Below, one piece after another: positions 1 through 9,811 of a DNA stretch of 63,088 nt (its first letter is position 1; each line of letters opens with the position of its first letter). A model generated the notes under the pieces. That model searched no databases, had not been told where the DNA came from, and saw only the letters and a program-made list of their open reading frames with translations. The DNA is from Streptomyces pseudovenezuelae (GTDB taxonomy: Bacteria; Actinomycetota; Actinomycetes; Streptomycetales; Streptomycetaceae). The DNA lies in assembly GCF_001513955.1 (NCBI RefSeq), contig NZ_KQ948144.1, positions 1-63,088 of the forward strand, given 5' to 3'. Position numbers and translations under genes: made by a program.

Positions 1-18
1 ACGGATCGTTTCTCCCGA

Positions 19-43
19 GGGGGCGCTATGCGCCCCCTTTTTT
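19..43 (+). terminator. Rho-independent terminator of an upstream + strand gene
   Basis: A perfect 8-bp stem (GGGGGCGC at 19-26, GCGCCCCC at 30-37) with a 3-base loop is followed by six T (38-43). The T-tract is on the + strand, so it ends a + strand gene lying left of the window. The DUF58 gene on the minus strand stops just before it, so the hairpin may also serve that operon. Confidence 0.8.
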
Positions 44-45
44 CT

Positions 46-1355
46 TTACAGGCGTCCGGCTGCTTTCAATGCCAGATAGGCGTCGGCCAGCGCTGGAGCC
101 AGGTCGTCCGGTGTCGCGTCGACGACGGTCACTCCGTGGCGGCGGAGTTGTTCCGCGGTGCGGTCGCGTTCCGTCTGGGCCTGGGCGGCGGCCGCGGCCT
201 CGTAGATCGCATCCGTGTTGCCGCGGGCTGTGGCCATGCGGGCGATGTGGGGATCCGCGACTGAAGCCAGAAGGACCGTGTGCCGTTGGGTGAGCTGAGG
301 AAGTACGGGCAACAGGCCCTCTTCGATGGGTGCGGCGTCGAGGGTGGTGAGCAGCACGATCAGGGAGCGGCGGGGGGCCGTACGCAGGGCAGTGGCCGTG
401 AGACCGCGGGCGTTGGTTTCGACGAGTTCGGGTTCGAGAGTGGCCATTGCGCCGACCAGGGCGGGGAGCAGGTCGTTGGCTGTGCGGCCCTGGACCAGGG
501 CGCGTACTCCGCGGTCGTAGGCGAGGAGGTCCACTCGGTCGCCGGCGCGGGAGGCGAGGGCGGCCAGGAGGAGAGCGGCGTCCATGGAGGCGTCGAGGCG
601 GGGGGCGTCGCCCACGCGGCCTGCCGAGGTACGGCCGGTGTCGAGGACCACGAGGATGTGGCGGTCGCGTTCCGGGCGCCAGGTGCGTACGGCGACGGAG
701 GTCAGGCGGGCGGTGGCTCGCCAGTCGATTGAACGGGTGTCGTCGCCGGGGACGTATTCGCGCAGGCTGTCGAACTCCGTGCCTTCGCCGCGGGTGAGGA
801 CGCTGGTGCGGCCGTCCAGTTCACGCAGGCGGGCGAGCTTTGCGGGGAGGTGCTTGCGGCTGGTGAACGGGGGCAGGACGCGGACCGTCCAGGGCACCTT
901 GTGGGTGCCCTGACGGGAGAAGAGGCCGAGGGGGCCGTAGGAACGAAACGTCACGCGGTCTGCGTGGCGGTCGCCGCGGCGGGTGGGGCGCAGGCGAGTG
1001 GTGAGGCGTCGGCGTTCGCCGGCCGGGACCGTCAGGCGGTGGCGGGAGGCTTCCACCTCCGTGCCGGGCTGCCAGCTGCTGGGGGGCCAGGCGTCGCGGA
1101 TGTGGGCGCGGAGTGGACGGCCGGACGGGTTGGTGACGGTGAGGGTGACGTCGGCCGTCTCGCCCAGGCGGGCGGAGGTGTCGCCGGAGCGGGTCAGGCC
1201 GAGCCGTCGTACGGGTGCCGCCAGGGCGAAGTCGCAGGCGCAGGCCACTGCCAGGGGGGCGTTGACCGCGAGAATGCCCGTCCAGCTGGGTTCCCAGATG
1301 CCGATGGGGATGGAGCCCAGGGCTGCGATGAGGGCGGCGCGTCCGGTGAGGGCCA

Positions 1356-1356
<1 letters not shown>
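46..1356 (-). CDS. DUF58 domain-containing membrane protein (MoxR-associated)
   Basis: 436 residues. Two hydrophobic segments at the N-terminus (about 6-25 and 27-47) anchor it in the membrane. The DUF58 signature follows at about 191-213 (EGTEFDSLREYVPGDD, then R-SIDW), and a von Willebrand A-like strand with an incomplete MIDAS pattern lies at 234-244 (ILVVLDTGRTS). DUF58 proteins accompany MoxR AAA+ ATPases and are thought to help assemble or regulate envelope complexes; the substrate is unknown. The ATG at 1356 overlaps the TGA of the MoxR gene by one base (TGATG), indicating translational coupling. Longer in-frame starts exist but lie inside the MoxR gene. It is the last gene of the five-gene operon. 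Confidence 0.9.
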
Positions 1357-2344
<988 letters not shown>

Positions 2345-2348
<4 letters not shown>

Positions 2349-3547
2349 GGACGTCGTACCTCTCTTTCGAGGGCGTCGAGTTGGTCGGCCAGGGAGATGA
2401 GGGCTGCGTCGTCGCCGGGCGGCGGGCCGAAGAGCAGGGAGTGCAGGGACTGTCCGTCGCCGTCGGTGCGGAGATGGGCGGACAGGGCGGGGAGCAAGGT
2501 CTCGGGCGCGTGCGCCTGGGAGACGGGGACGCCTACGAGGGGGGCGAGGCGGGTGCGGATGGTGGAGCGAAGAGCGGTGGCCGCGCGGTCGCGGGCGTTG
2601 GCCTTGCGGTAGAGGCGGGCGCGGCCTTCGACGGTCTCGGAGGCGCGGATCGCCACGGGGAGCTTCTCGGGCACCAGGGGGCCGAGTCGGCGTGCCCGCC
2701 ACAGGGCGGCGAGCGCTGCCGCGAAGAAGAGCTGCAGGGTGCCCCAGAGCCAGCCCGAGGGGAGCAGGTCGAGGAAGTCCTTCTGCTCGGCCGGGTCGGC
2801 GGCGGAGGCGTCGGAGAGCGAGGGGAGGTACCAGACCAGATGGGGGCGGGAGCCGAGGAGTTGGAGGGCGAGCGAGGCGTTGCCCTGCTCGTCGAGGGAG
2901 TCGTTGTAGAGGATGTCGGGCGCGCCGAGCACGAGGGTGTCGCCGTCCCCGGAGGCCGCCGGGACCCGTACCAGGGTGGGCAGTCGCTCGCTGCGGTAGC
3001 ACTCGTCGTTGCCGGGGTGGGTGACGGTGTAGCGGATGCCGCCGGTGTCGGCCTTGCCCGCCCGCTGGGCCGCCGGCAGGCCGCAGTCGGGGGAGAGCGT
3101 CGAGTCGAGGCTGGTCGCGGGGTCCGCGACGACGCCGGGGGCCAGCCGTTCGACGGACCAGCTGCCGGGGGCGACGAGGAGGGTGCGGCCGTCGGAGTCG
3201 GCGGTCGCGGAGCGCAGTGCGCTCTGCTGGCGGTGCGTCAGGAGGTCGGGCACGGCGACCAGGAGCGTGGTGTCGGGGCCGGCCGCGGCGCGTGCCTCGT
3301 CCAGGGTGGTGACCACGCGGGTGTCGACGCCTCGTTCGGCGAGGAGTTCGGCGACCGCGCGGCTGCCGAAGGGGTCGGCGGAGCGCGGGTCGAGGCTGCC
3401 GTGGCGTTCGGTGGAGCGGATCGCCGCGATCGCCACGGCCGCGACGAGGAGCAGCACCAGGGCGAGGACGACGCCTCGCGCGCGGGTCCACACCTGGCGG
3501 GCGGTGGGCGAGGCCGAGGTGGACGGGAGCGTGGCCTCGGTGGTCAT
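2345..3547 (-). CDS. DUF4350 domain-containing membrane protein
   Basis: 400 residues. A transmembrane helix lies near 25-44, then a DUF4350-type extracytoplasmic domain (about 50-225), a second helix near 265-285 (LQLFFAAALAALWRARR) and a cytoplasmic C-terminal tail of about 115 residues rich in charged residues. The ATG at 3547 overlaps the TGA of the DUF4129 gene (ATGA) and the stop overlaps the MoxR start. The DUF4350/DUF4129/MoxR/DUF58 order is a recurrent actinobacterial cassette with no established biochemical role. I see no catalytic motif. Confidence 0.85.
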
Positions 3548-4263
3548 TCGGCGGCTCCCCGGCGGGCGTTGTGGTCCGCGCTGTGGCTGCTGCTCGTGCT
3601 GTTCGCGAGTACCGGCTTGGTGCGTTCCAGGTCGCGGTCGAGTTCGGCGATGCGGTGGTACGACTGCTCGGTCGCGGCCCGGCCGCCGTACGTGACGTCG
3701 TCGAAGTCCCGGGCCGCGGAGCGCAGCCGGTCCGTGCGGGAGGGCAGGGCGCGGCCCGCTTCCGCGGCGGCCTCGTCCGCGGTGCGGCCGGGACGGACGT
3801 CGAGGAGGGCGCGCTCCTCCAGCGAACGGACGATCGCGCGCATGCGCTCCTGCACGGCCTGGTTCCAGTGGCCCTGGGCCGCGTGTGCCTCCGCGGCCGC
3901 GCGGTGTTCGGCGGCGCTGCGGGGGCGGTCGTCGAACAGGGCGGCGGAGGAGGCGGGCCCGCGGCTCGGGGTGCCCAGGCGCCACCACAGCGCGCCCACG
4001 ACCAGGACGATCGCGGCGATGACGACGACCAGGCCGAGTGGTCCGCCCGGGGTCGCAGACGAGGCGGTGTCGAACAGCCTGCCGACCCAGTCCCAGAACG
4101 CGTCGAGGGCGCGCTGGAACCAGCTGGGGTCGTTCTCGTGGTACATGCGCTTGGACAGCTCGCGGCGGGCCGCCTCCCGCGCGGGGTCGCGCGGGATCGT
4201 CAGCGGCGGCTCGTCGTCGGACCGTGCCAGTGACAGCGCGGAGGCGTCGACGGCACGCAGCAT
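3544..4263 (-). CDS. DUF4129 domain-containing membrane protein
   Basis: 239 residues from the ATG at 4263, which is preceded by a strong ribosome-binding site (GGGGGGAG, 8 nt spacing). A GTG at 4290 gives nine more residues and sits 4 nt after the upstream stop, so it is a possible alternative. One transmembrane helix (about 70-92, GLVVVIAAIVLVVGALWW) separates a short exterior segment with conserved WFQRALDAFWDWV from a cytoplasmic DUF4129 domain (about 115-190). DUF4129 is otherwise found at the C-terminus of transglutaminase-like membrane proteins next to MoxR. The stop overlaps the next gene by 4 bases. Confidence 0.85.
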   Translation of the reverse strand: MLRAVDASALSLARSDDEPPLTIPRDPAREAARRELSKRMYHENDPSWFQRALDAFWDWVGRLFDTASSATPGGPLGLVVVIAAIVLVVGALWWRLGTPSRGPASSAALFDDRPRSAAEHRAAAEAHAAQGHWNQAVQERMRAIVRSLEERALLDVRPGRTADEAAAEAGRALPSRTDRLRSAARDFDDVTYGGRAATEQSYHRIAELDRDLERTKPVLANSTSSSHSADHNARRGAAE

Positions 4264-4294
4264 GGTGAGCACTCCCCCCGGTAGGTTCACCGCA

Positions 4295-5617
4295 TCAGCT
4301 CCCGGGAGTGGGGTGGGTCTCGTAGTCCTGGAGGCCGGCCGCGCGGGCCAGTTCGAGGTCGAGGGCCTCGCGGCGGATGCGCTGGTCGATGTAGAGCAGC
4401 ACGGTGACGCCCGCCGTGATCGGGAAGGTGATCATGGAGCCGATCACCGAGCCGATGCCGCTGATGATGAGGAACGTCCAGCCGAGGTCGCCGGTGCCGT
4501 TGACGAAGCCGCCGACACCCTCGCCGCTGAGCGCCGCGGCGAGGAAGGTGAAGGGGACGACGATGATCGCCGCGACGATGTTCGCGATGATCCCGGCGAG
4601 CAGCTGGATGCCGAGGACCCGCCACCAGGAACCGCGGACCAGCTTGGTGGAGCGGCTCATCGACTTGACGATGCTCTGCTTCTCCAGCATCAGCGCGGGC
4701 GAGGCCAGGGAGAAGCGGATCATCAGCCACAGCGCGACGACGCCGGCGCCGAGGATGCCCAGGATCGCGAGGGCGATACCGCCGCCGTTCGAGCCCGCGG
4801 CGGCTACGAGGATGCCGGGCAGTGCCCCGACGGCGAGCACGCCGAAGGTGATGAGCAGCAGCAGGAAGATCAGGCCGAACAGCCTGGGCACCTGCGGGCG
4901 GGCGTCGCGCCATGCCTCGCCGGTGGTGACGGGCCTGCCGAGCACGGCCCGGCTGGTGACGGTCGTCAGCAGCGCGGTCGCGGCGACCGTGCCGATGAGG
5001 GAGATCAGGAAGACGACGGTGGTGCCGAGCATGGTCTCGCCCAGGGCGCGGGTCAGCTCGTCGGCGCTGGCGCTGGGGTCGTTGAGAGCCGCGCTTCCCG
5101 CGCTGTCGTTCAGGACGAAGCCCTGGAGCAGGATGACGAGGACCTCGGTCACGACGGCGACGGTCAGCGAGATGCCGAGGACGGTGCGCCAGTAGGTGCG
5201 CATGGTGGAGACCGCGCCGTCGAGGATCTCGCCCACGCCGAGCGGGCGCAGGGGGATCACACCGGGCTTGGCCGCGGGCGGGGGGCCACCCCAGCCGCCG
5301 TAGCCGCCGCCCCAGCCCGGGGGAGGGCTGTAGCCTCCGGGCGGACCTGCGGGAGGCTGCGTGCCCCAGCCCGGGCCGGGAGGCGGGGGCGGAGGCGTCG
5401 GGCCGGGAGCGGCGGGGCCGGTGGGGGCGGACCACTGACCGGGGGGCGGCTGCTCCTGGGACCACTTCGTGCCCGCGTCCTGCGGGTCGTCCTCCGGCTG
5501 CTGTGCGGGGTTCGCGGTGTCGGGCCGGGCGGCGGGCTCAGCGGGACCGGACGTGCCGGGCTCGTGTCCGTCGGACGGGGCGGATCCGGGCGAGGCCCAG
5601 CCCGGAGTGTCGTTCAT
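4295..5617 (-). CDS. GPDP-type multi-pass membrane protein
   Basis: 440 residues. The first ~115 residues are Pro/Gly-rich and disordered (several PPP, GWG and PGG runs). Then come about six hydrophobic segments of the type called the glycerophosphoryl diester phosphodiesterase membrane domain, which has no phosphodiesterase catalytic part here. It begins after the motif PLGVGEILDGA, typical of this membrane family. The ATG at 5617 has an RBS (GGAGCGACG). It is the first gene of the operon leading into DUF4129-DUF4350-MoxR-DUF58, so it may be the membrane platform of that system; this is inferred from context only. Confidence 0.8.
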   Translation of the reverse strand: MNDTPGWASPGSAPSDGHEPGTSGPAEPAARPDTANPAQQPEDDPQDAGTKWSQEQPPPGQWSAPTGPAAPGPTPPPPPPGPGWGTQPPAGPPGGYSPPPGWGGGYGGWGGPPPAAKPGVIPLRPLGVGEILDGAVSTMRTYWRTVLGISLTVAVVTEVLVILLQGFVLNDSAGSAALNDPSASADELTRALGETMLGTTVVFLISLIGTVAATALLTTVTSRAVLGRPVTTGEAWRDARPQVPRLFGLIFLLLLITFGVLAVGALPGILVAAAGSNGGGIALAILGILGAGVVALWLMIRFSLASPALMLEKQSIVKSMSRSTKLVRGSWWRVLGIQLLAGIIANIVAAIIVVPFTFLAAALSGEGVGGFVNGTGDLGWTFLIISGIGSVIGSMITFPITAGVTVLLYIDQRIRREALDLELARAAGLQDYETHPTPGS

Positions 5618-5721
5618 CGTCGCTCCTTCACGGTGCCCGTCCGCGGTCGCGGCGGCAGGTTGGCAGCCATCGTGCCATGGGGTGGTCGGCGAGGGACCAG
5701 CCGCGGTATGGGCTGCGCACC

Positions 5722-5758
5722 TTCAATACTCCGGCCGACAAGGGGCAGACTGATCGCA
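5722..5758 (+). promoter_or_regulatory. Candidate promoter giving a leaderless mtnA mRNA
   Basis: TTCAAT (5722-5727), an 18-bp spacer, then CAGACT (5746-5751). A start site 7 nt after the -10 would fall on the A of the mtnA ATG (5758). There is no convincing ribosome-binding site, which agrees with a leaderless transcript. No SAM or S-box-like leader is present. Confidence 0.4.
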
Positions 5759-6906
5759 TGGCTGATCAGTACGTGCAATCCGGCGAGGACAGCAAGCCCA
5801 CCGAGATCCCGGCGATCCGCTGGGAGGAGCCACCCGAAGGCCCCGTGCTGGTGCTTCTCGACCAGACGAGGCTGCCGGCCGAGGAAGTGGAACTGGTCTG
5901 TACGGACGCGTCCGCGCTGGTGGAGGCGATCCGTTCGCTCGCCGTGCGCGGGGCGCCGTTGCTCGGCATCGCGGGGGCCTACGGAGTCGCGCTCGCCGCC
6001 GCGCGCGGGTTCGACGTGGAAGAGGCGGCGGCCGTGCTGGCGGGCGCGCGTCCGACCGCGGTGAACCTCGCTGTCGGGGTGCGCAGAGCCGAGGCGGCCT
6101 ACCGTGCCGAGCTCGGCAGGAGCGGCGACCAGGAACTGGCCGCCGGGGCGGCGCTGGCGGCGGCACGCAGGCTGCACCGGGAGGACGCGGCGGCCAGTAC
6201 GGCGATGGCCGAGCGGGGGCTGGCACTGCTGGACGAGCTGCTGCCGGGCGGCGGGCACCGGATCCTGACCCACTGCAACACCGGTTCGCTGGTGTCGGGC
6301 GGTGAGGGGACGGCGTTCGCGGTGGCGCTCGCGGCTCACCGGGTGGGGCGGCTGCGGCGGCTGTGGGTGGACGAGACACGTCCGCTGCTGCAGGGGGCCC
6401 GGCTGACGGCGTACGAGGCGGCGCGCAGCGGGATGGCGTACACCCTGCTGACCGACAACGCGGCGGGCTCGCTGTTCGCGGCCGGGGAGGTGGACGCGGT
6501 GCTGATCGGGGCCGACCGGATCGCGGCCGACGGCTCGGTGGCGAACAAGGTGGGGAGCTATCCGCTCGCGGTGCTCGCCCGGTATCACCATGTGCCGTTC
6601 ATCGTGGTGGCGCCGGTGACCACGGTGGATCCGGACACGCCGGACGGGGCGTCGATCGAGGTGGAGCAGCGGGCCGGGCACGAGGTGACCGAGATCGCGG
6701 CGCCGCAGGTTCCGGTGGCAGGCGCGGAGGCGGGCGGCGGGATTCCGGTGGCGCCGCTGGGGACGCAGGCGTACAACCCGGCCTTCGACGTGACGCCGCC
6801 GGAGCTGGTGACGGCGATCGTCACGGAGGAGGGCGTGGTGTCGCCGGTGACGGCCGAGGCCCTTGCCGGGCTGTGTGCGAGGGCCCGGGAGGTGCCGATC
6901 AGCTGA
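5758..6906 (+). CDS. mtnA: S-methyl-5-thioribose-1-phosphate isomerase
   Basis: 382 residues, a normal length for MtnA of the eIF2B-alpha/beta/delta-like fold. It converts 5-methylthioribose-1-phosphate to 5-methylthioribulose-1-phosphate in the methionine salvage pathway, in the cytosol. Visible signatures are RSLAVRGAPLLGIAGAYGVA near the N-terminus, the catalytic cysteine in THCNTG (Cys173) and the catalytic aspartate in GADRIAADG (Asp253), followed by NKVGSY. The start is MADQYVQSG; longer in-frame starts run into the divergent operon promoter. No other salvage gene is adjacent. It is divergent from the MoxR operon and followed by mtrA. Confidence 0.95.
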   Translation: MADQYVQSGEDSKPTEIPAIRWEEPPEGPVLVLLDQTRLPAEEVELVCTDASALVEAIRSLAVRGAPLLGIAGAYGVALAAARGFDVEEAAAVLAGARPTAVNLAVGVRRAEAAYRAELGRSGDQELAAGAALAAARRLHREDAAASTAMAERGLALLDELLPGGGHRILTHCNTGSLVSGGEGTAFAVALAAHRVGRLRRLWVDETRPLLQGARLTAYEAARSGMAYTLLTDNAAGSLFAAGEVDAVLIGADRIAADGSVANKVGSYPLAVLARYHHVPFIVVAPVTTVDPDTPDGASIEVEQRAGHEVTEIAAPQVPVAGAEAGGGIPVAPLGTQAYNPAFDVTPPELVTAIVTEEGVVSPVTAEALAGLCARAREVPIS

Positions 6907-6914
6907 TGTGGATG

Positions 6915-6936
6915 CGGGCGCCACGTATTGCGCCCG
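6915..6936 (+). terminator. Short hairpin after mtnA
   Basis: A 7-bp stem CGGGCGC (6915-6921) / GCGCCCG (6930-6936) lies just after the mtnA stop. No T-tract follows, so termination is only possible, as is common in Streptomyces. Confidence 0.35.
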
Positions 6937-7062
6937 ACGCCCTTGGCTCGCGTCCGCGGCGGCCGAGGCAGACAGTGACCGTCCGGTACGACTAAGGTCA
7001 CTGGTCGGTGAGCTGTCTCACCACTGCCTTCACCACTGTTATGAGAATGGGATGATGTCTTT

Positions 7063-7740
7063 ATGAAGGGACGAGTCCTTGTCGTCGACGACGACACCGC
7101 ACTTGCCGAGATGTTGGGCATCGTGCTGCGTGGTGAAGGTTTTGAGCCGTCTTTCGTAGCCGACGGTGACAAGGCGCTGGCCGCGTTCCGTGAGGCCAAA
7201 CCGGATCTGGTGCTGCTGGATCTGATGCTGCCCGGACGGGACGGCATCGAGGTGTGCCGTCTGATCAGGGCGGAGTCCGGGGTGCCGATCGTGATGCTGA
7301 CGGCCAAGAGCGACACGGTGGATGTCGTCGTGGGGCTGGAGTCCGGCGCCGACGACTACATCGTGAAGCCGTTCAAGCCGAAGGAGCTCGTGGCCCGCAT
7401 CCGGGCACGGCTGCGGAGGTCGGAGGAGCCGGCTCCCGAGCAGCTCGCCATCGGCGACCTGGTCATCGACGTGGCCGGGCACTCCGTGAAGCGGGAAGGG
7501 CAGTCGATCGCGCTGACGCCGCTGGAGTTCGACCTGCTGGTCGCGCTCGCGCGCAAGCCGTGGCAGGTGTTCACGCGTGAGGTGCTGCTGGAGCAGGTGT
7601 GGGGCTATCGGCACGCCGCCGACACCCGGCTCGTCAATGTGCATGTGCAGCGGCTGCGCTCCAAGGTCGAGAAGGACCCGGAGCGGCCCGAGATCGTGGT
7701 GACCGTCCGTGGTGTGGGTTACAAGGCAGGGCCCAGCTGA
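7063..7740 (+). CDS. mtrA: Two-component response regulator MtrA
   Basis: 225 residues, OmpR/PhoB type. The receiver domain has Asp9/Asp10, phospho-acceptor Asp53 (LVLLDLMLPGRDG), Thr80 and Lys102 (VKPFKPKEL). The winged-helix domain covers about 130-223 and ends in VRGVGYK. MtrA is the conserved actinobacterial regulator of cell division, DNA replication and development, partnered by MtrB. The start is the ATG after GATGATGTCTTT; a weak TATGAG-type -10 is visible around 7039. mtrB follows after 1 nt, and then lpqB, the standard MtrAB-LpqB operon. Confidence 0.96.
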   Translation: MKGRVLVVDDDTALAEMLGIVLRGEGFEPSFVADGDKALAAFREAKPDLVLLDLMLPGRDGIEVCRLIRAESGVPIVMLTAKSDTVDVVVGLESGADDYIVKPFKPKELVARIRARLRRSEEPAPEQLAIGDLVIDVAGHSVKREGQSIALTPLEFDLLVALARKPWQVFTREVLLEQVWGYRHAADTRLVNVHVQRLRSKVEKDPERPEIVVTVRGVGYKAGPS

Positions 7741-7741
7741 C

Positions 7742-9811
7742 ATGTCCGGAGACAGTGCCGCGTCGTCGCCCCGGCGGACCGGGGCGGACGCGGGGCGGCC
7801 TGTCGGGCGGAAGTCGGCGGGTTCCCGCTGGGGACGCTTCCTGGAGGGCGGGCTGCTCCAGGGCGGCGTCCAGGGCAGCCCGGTCCTGAGGCTGTTCATG
7901 CGCTGGGTGCGCCGGCCGCTGCTGCCCGTGATGCGGCTGTGGCGGCGCAACATCCAGCTCAAGGTCGTCGTCACGACCCTGCTGATGTCGCTCGGAGTGG
8001 TCCTGCTCCTTGGCTTCGTCGTCATCGGGCAGGTGCGCAACGGACTTCTCGACGCCAAGGTCAAGGCGTCGCAGAGCCAGGCCACCGGAGGGTTCGCGGT
8101 GGCCAAGCAGAAGGCGGAGGAGGCCGACGCCGGGACCGACGACACGGCCGCGGCGGACGGGCAGTCCGACCAGTTCGTCATCGAGTGGATGAGCAATCTC
8201 GTCTACTCCCTCTCCAGCGGCGGCCAGGGCGCCTTCGACGTGGTGACCCTGCCGGTGGGCGGCGACAGCGGCAGCGGGCGCGGGCCGCGTGCCTCGGGTG
8301 ATGTCGACCCGACGGCCAGCGTCCCCGAGGCCCTGCGCGAGAAGATCGACGAGAGCACGACGGCCGCCCAGAGCTACACCCGCATCGTGTACGACCCCTA
8401 CCAGGAGCCCCAGCCGGCCCTGGTCATCGGCAAGCAGGTCAACGATCCCAACGGCGACCCGTACCAGCTGTACTACCTCTTCCCGCTCACACAGGAGGAG
8501 AAGTCGCTCAGCCTGGTCAAGGGCACCCTGGCGACCGCCGGGCTCTTCGTCGTCGTACTCCTCGGAGCGATCGCCTGGCTCGTGGTGCGGCAGGTCGTCA
8601 CGCCGGTGCGGATGGCGGCCGGGATCGCCGAGAGGCTGTCGGCCGGGCGGCTCCAGGAGCGGATGAAGGTCACCGGCGAGGACGACATCGCGCGGCTCGG
8701 CGAGGCCTTCAACAAGATGGCGCAGAACCTTCAGCTGAAGATCCAGCAACTGGAGGACCTGTCGCGGATGCAGCGGCGGTTCGTGTCGGATGTGTCGCAC
8801 GAGCTCCGGACACCGCTGACGACCGTGCGGATGGCCGCCGACGTCATCCATGACGCGCGCGAGGACTTCGACCCGATGACCGCGCGGTCGGCCGAGCTGC
8901 TCGCCGACCAGCTCGACCGGTTCGAGACGCTGCTCGCGGACCTGCTGGAGATCAGCCGGTTCGACGCGGGCGCGGCGGCGCTGGAGGCCGAACCGATAGA
9001 CCTGAGGGACGTCGTACGACGCGTGGTCGGCGGGGCCGCGCCGCTCGCCGAGCGCAAGGGCACGACGGTCCGGATCGTGGGCGACCAGCAGCCTGTCATA
9101 GCCGAGGCCGACGCCCGGCGGGTGGAGCGGGTGCTGCGCAATCTCGTCGTCAACGCCGTCGAGCACGGCGAGGGCAAGGACGTCGTCGTCAAACTGGCCT
9201 CGGCGGGCGGGGCGGTCGCGATCGCGGTGCGCGACTACGGCGTCGGGCTCAAGCCCGGCGAGGCCACGCGCGTGTTCAGCCGCTTCTGGCGGGCCGACCC
9301 GGCACGCGCGCGTACCACCGGCGGCACCGGGCTCGGGCTGTCCATCGCTCTGGAGGACGCCCGGCTGCACGGCGGCTGGCTGCAGGCGTGGGGTGAGCCG
9401 GGCGGCGGTTCGCAGTTCCGGCTGACGTTGCCGAGGACGGCCGACGAGCCGCTGCGGGGCTCGCCGATACCGCTGGAGCCCAAGGACTCGCGCCGCAATC
9501 GTGGACTCGACGACGCCGGTCTGCCCCGTGGGGGCGGCGACAAGGCGGCCACCGTGCCGGCGCAGCCGACGGGCGACCAGGTGACCTCGCGGGACCCGAT
9601 AGCGCCCAGGTCGGCCGCCGTGACACCCACGGCGGATCCGACGGCACTGCCCGGCAACGGCGCGCGCGTGGTGCCCCGGCCGTCGCCGAGTGCGACACGG
9701 CCGGAGGGCTCTTCGGGTGGGAAGACGCCCGGCGCGGGCGCCGCGAGCCGTCAGGACACCGGCTCGCAGGAGTCGTACGAACAGCAGGGGGAGGCCTTCC
9801 GTGGACGCTGA
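7742..9811 (+). CDS. mtrB: Sensor histidine kinase MtrB
   Basis: 689 residues. The basic cytoplasmic N-terminus (1-70) leads to transmembrane helix 1 (about 74-97), an extracytoplasmic sensor region (98-260), helix 2 (about 261-285), a HAMP domain (to about 337), and the HisKA domain with phospho-acceptor His353 (DVSHELRTPLTT). The HATPase domain carries N-box LRNLVVNAVEHG and G-boxes GVGLKPG and GTGLGLS. A Pro/Gly/Thr-rich tail of about 110 residues after the ATPase is probably disordered. The ATG at 7742 comes 1 nt after the mtrA stop. The kinase phosphorylates MtrA; LpqB is known in mycobacteria to modulate it. Confidence 0.95.
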   Translation: MSGDSAASSPRRTGADAGRPVGRKSAGSRWGRFLEGGLLQGGVQGSPVLRLFMRWVRRPLLPVMRLWRRNIQLKVVVTTLLMSLGVVLLLGFVVIGQVRNGLLDAKVKASQSQATGGFAVAKQKAEEADAGTDDTAAADGQSDQFVIEWMSNLVYSLSSGGQGAFDVVTLPVGGDSGSGRGPRASGDVDPTASVPEALREKIDESTTAAQSYTRIVYDPYQEPQPALVIGKQVNDPNGDPYQLYYLFPLTQEEKSLSLVKGTLATAGLFVVVLLGAIAWLVVRQVVTPVRMAAGIAERLSAGRLQERMKVTGEDDIARLGEAFNKMAQNLQLKIQQLEDLSRMQRRFVSDVSHELRTPLTTVRMAADVIHDAREDFDPMTARSAELLADQLDRFETLLADLLEISRFDAGAAALEAEPIDLRDVVRRVVGGAAPLAERKGTTVRIVGDQQPVIAEADARRVERVLRNLVVNAVEHGEGKDVVVKLASAGGAVAIAVRDYGVGLKPGEATRVFSRFWRADPARARTTGGTGLGLSIALEDARLHGGWLQAWGEPGGGSQFRLTLPRTADEPLRGSPIPLEPKDSRRNRGLDDAGLPRGGGDKAATVPAQPTGDQVTSRDPIAPRSAAVTPTADPTALPGNGARVVPRPSPSATRPEGSSGGKTPGAGAASRQDTGSQESYEQQGEAFRGR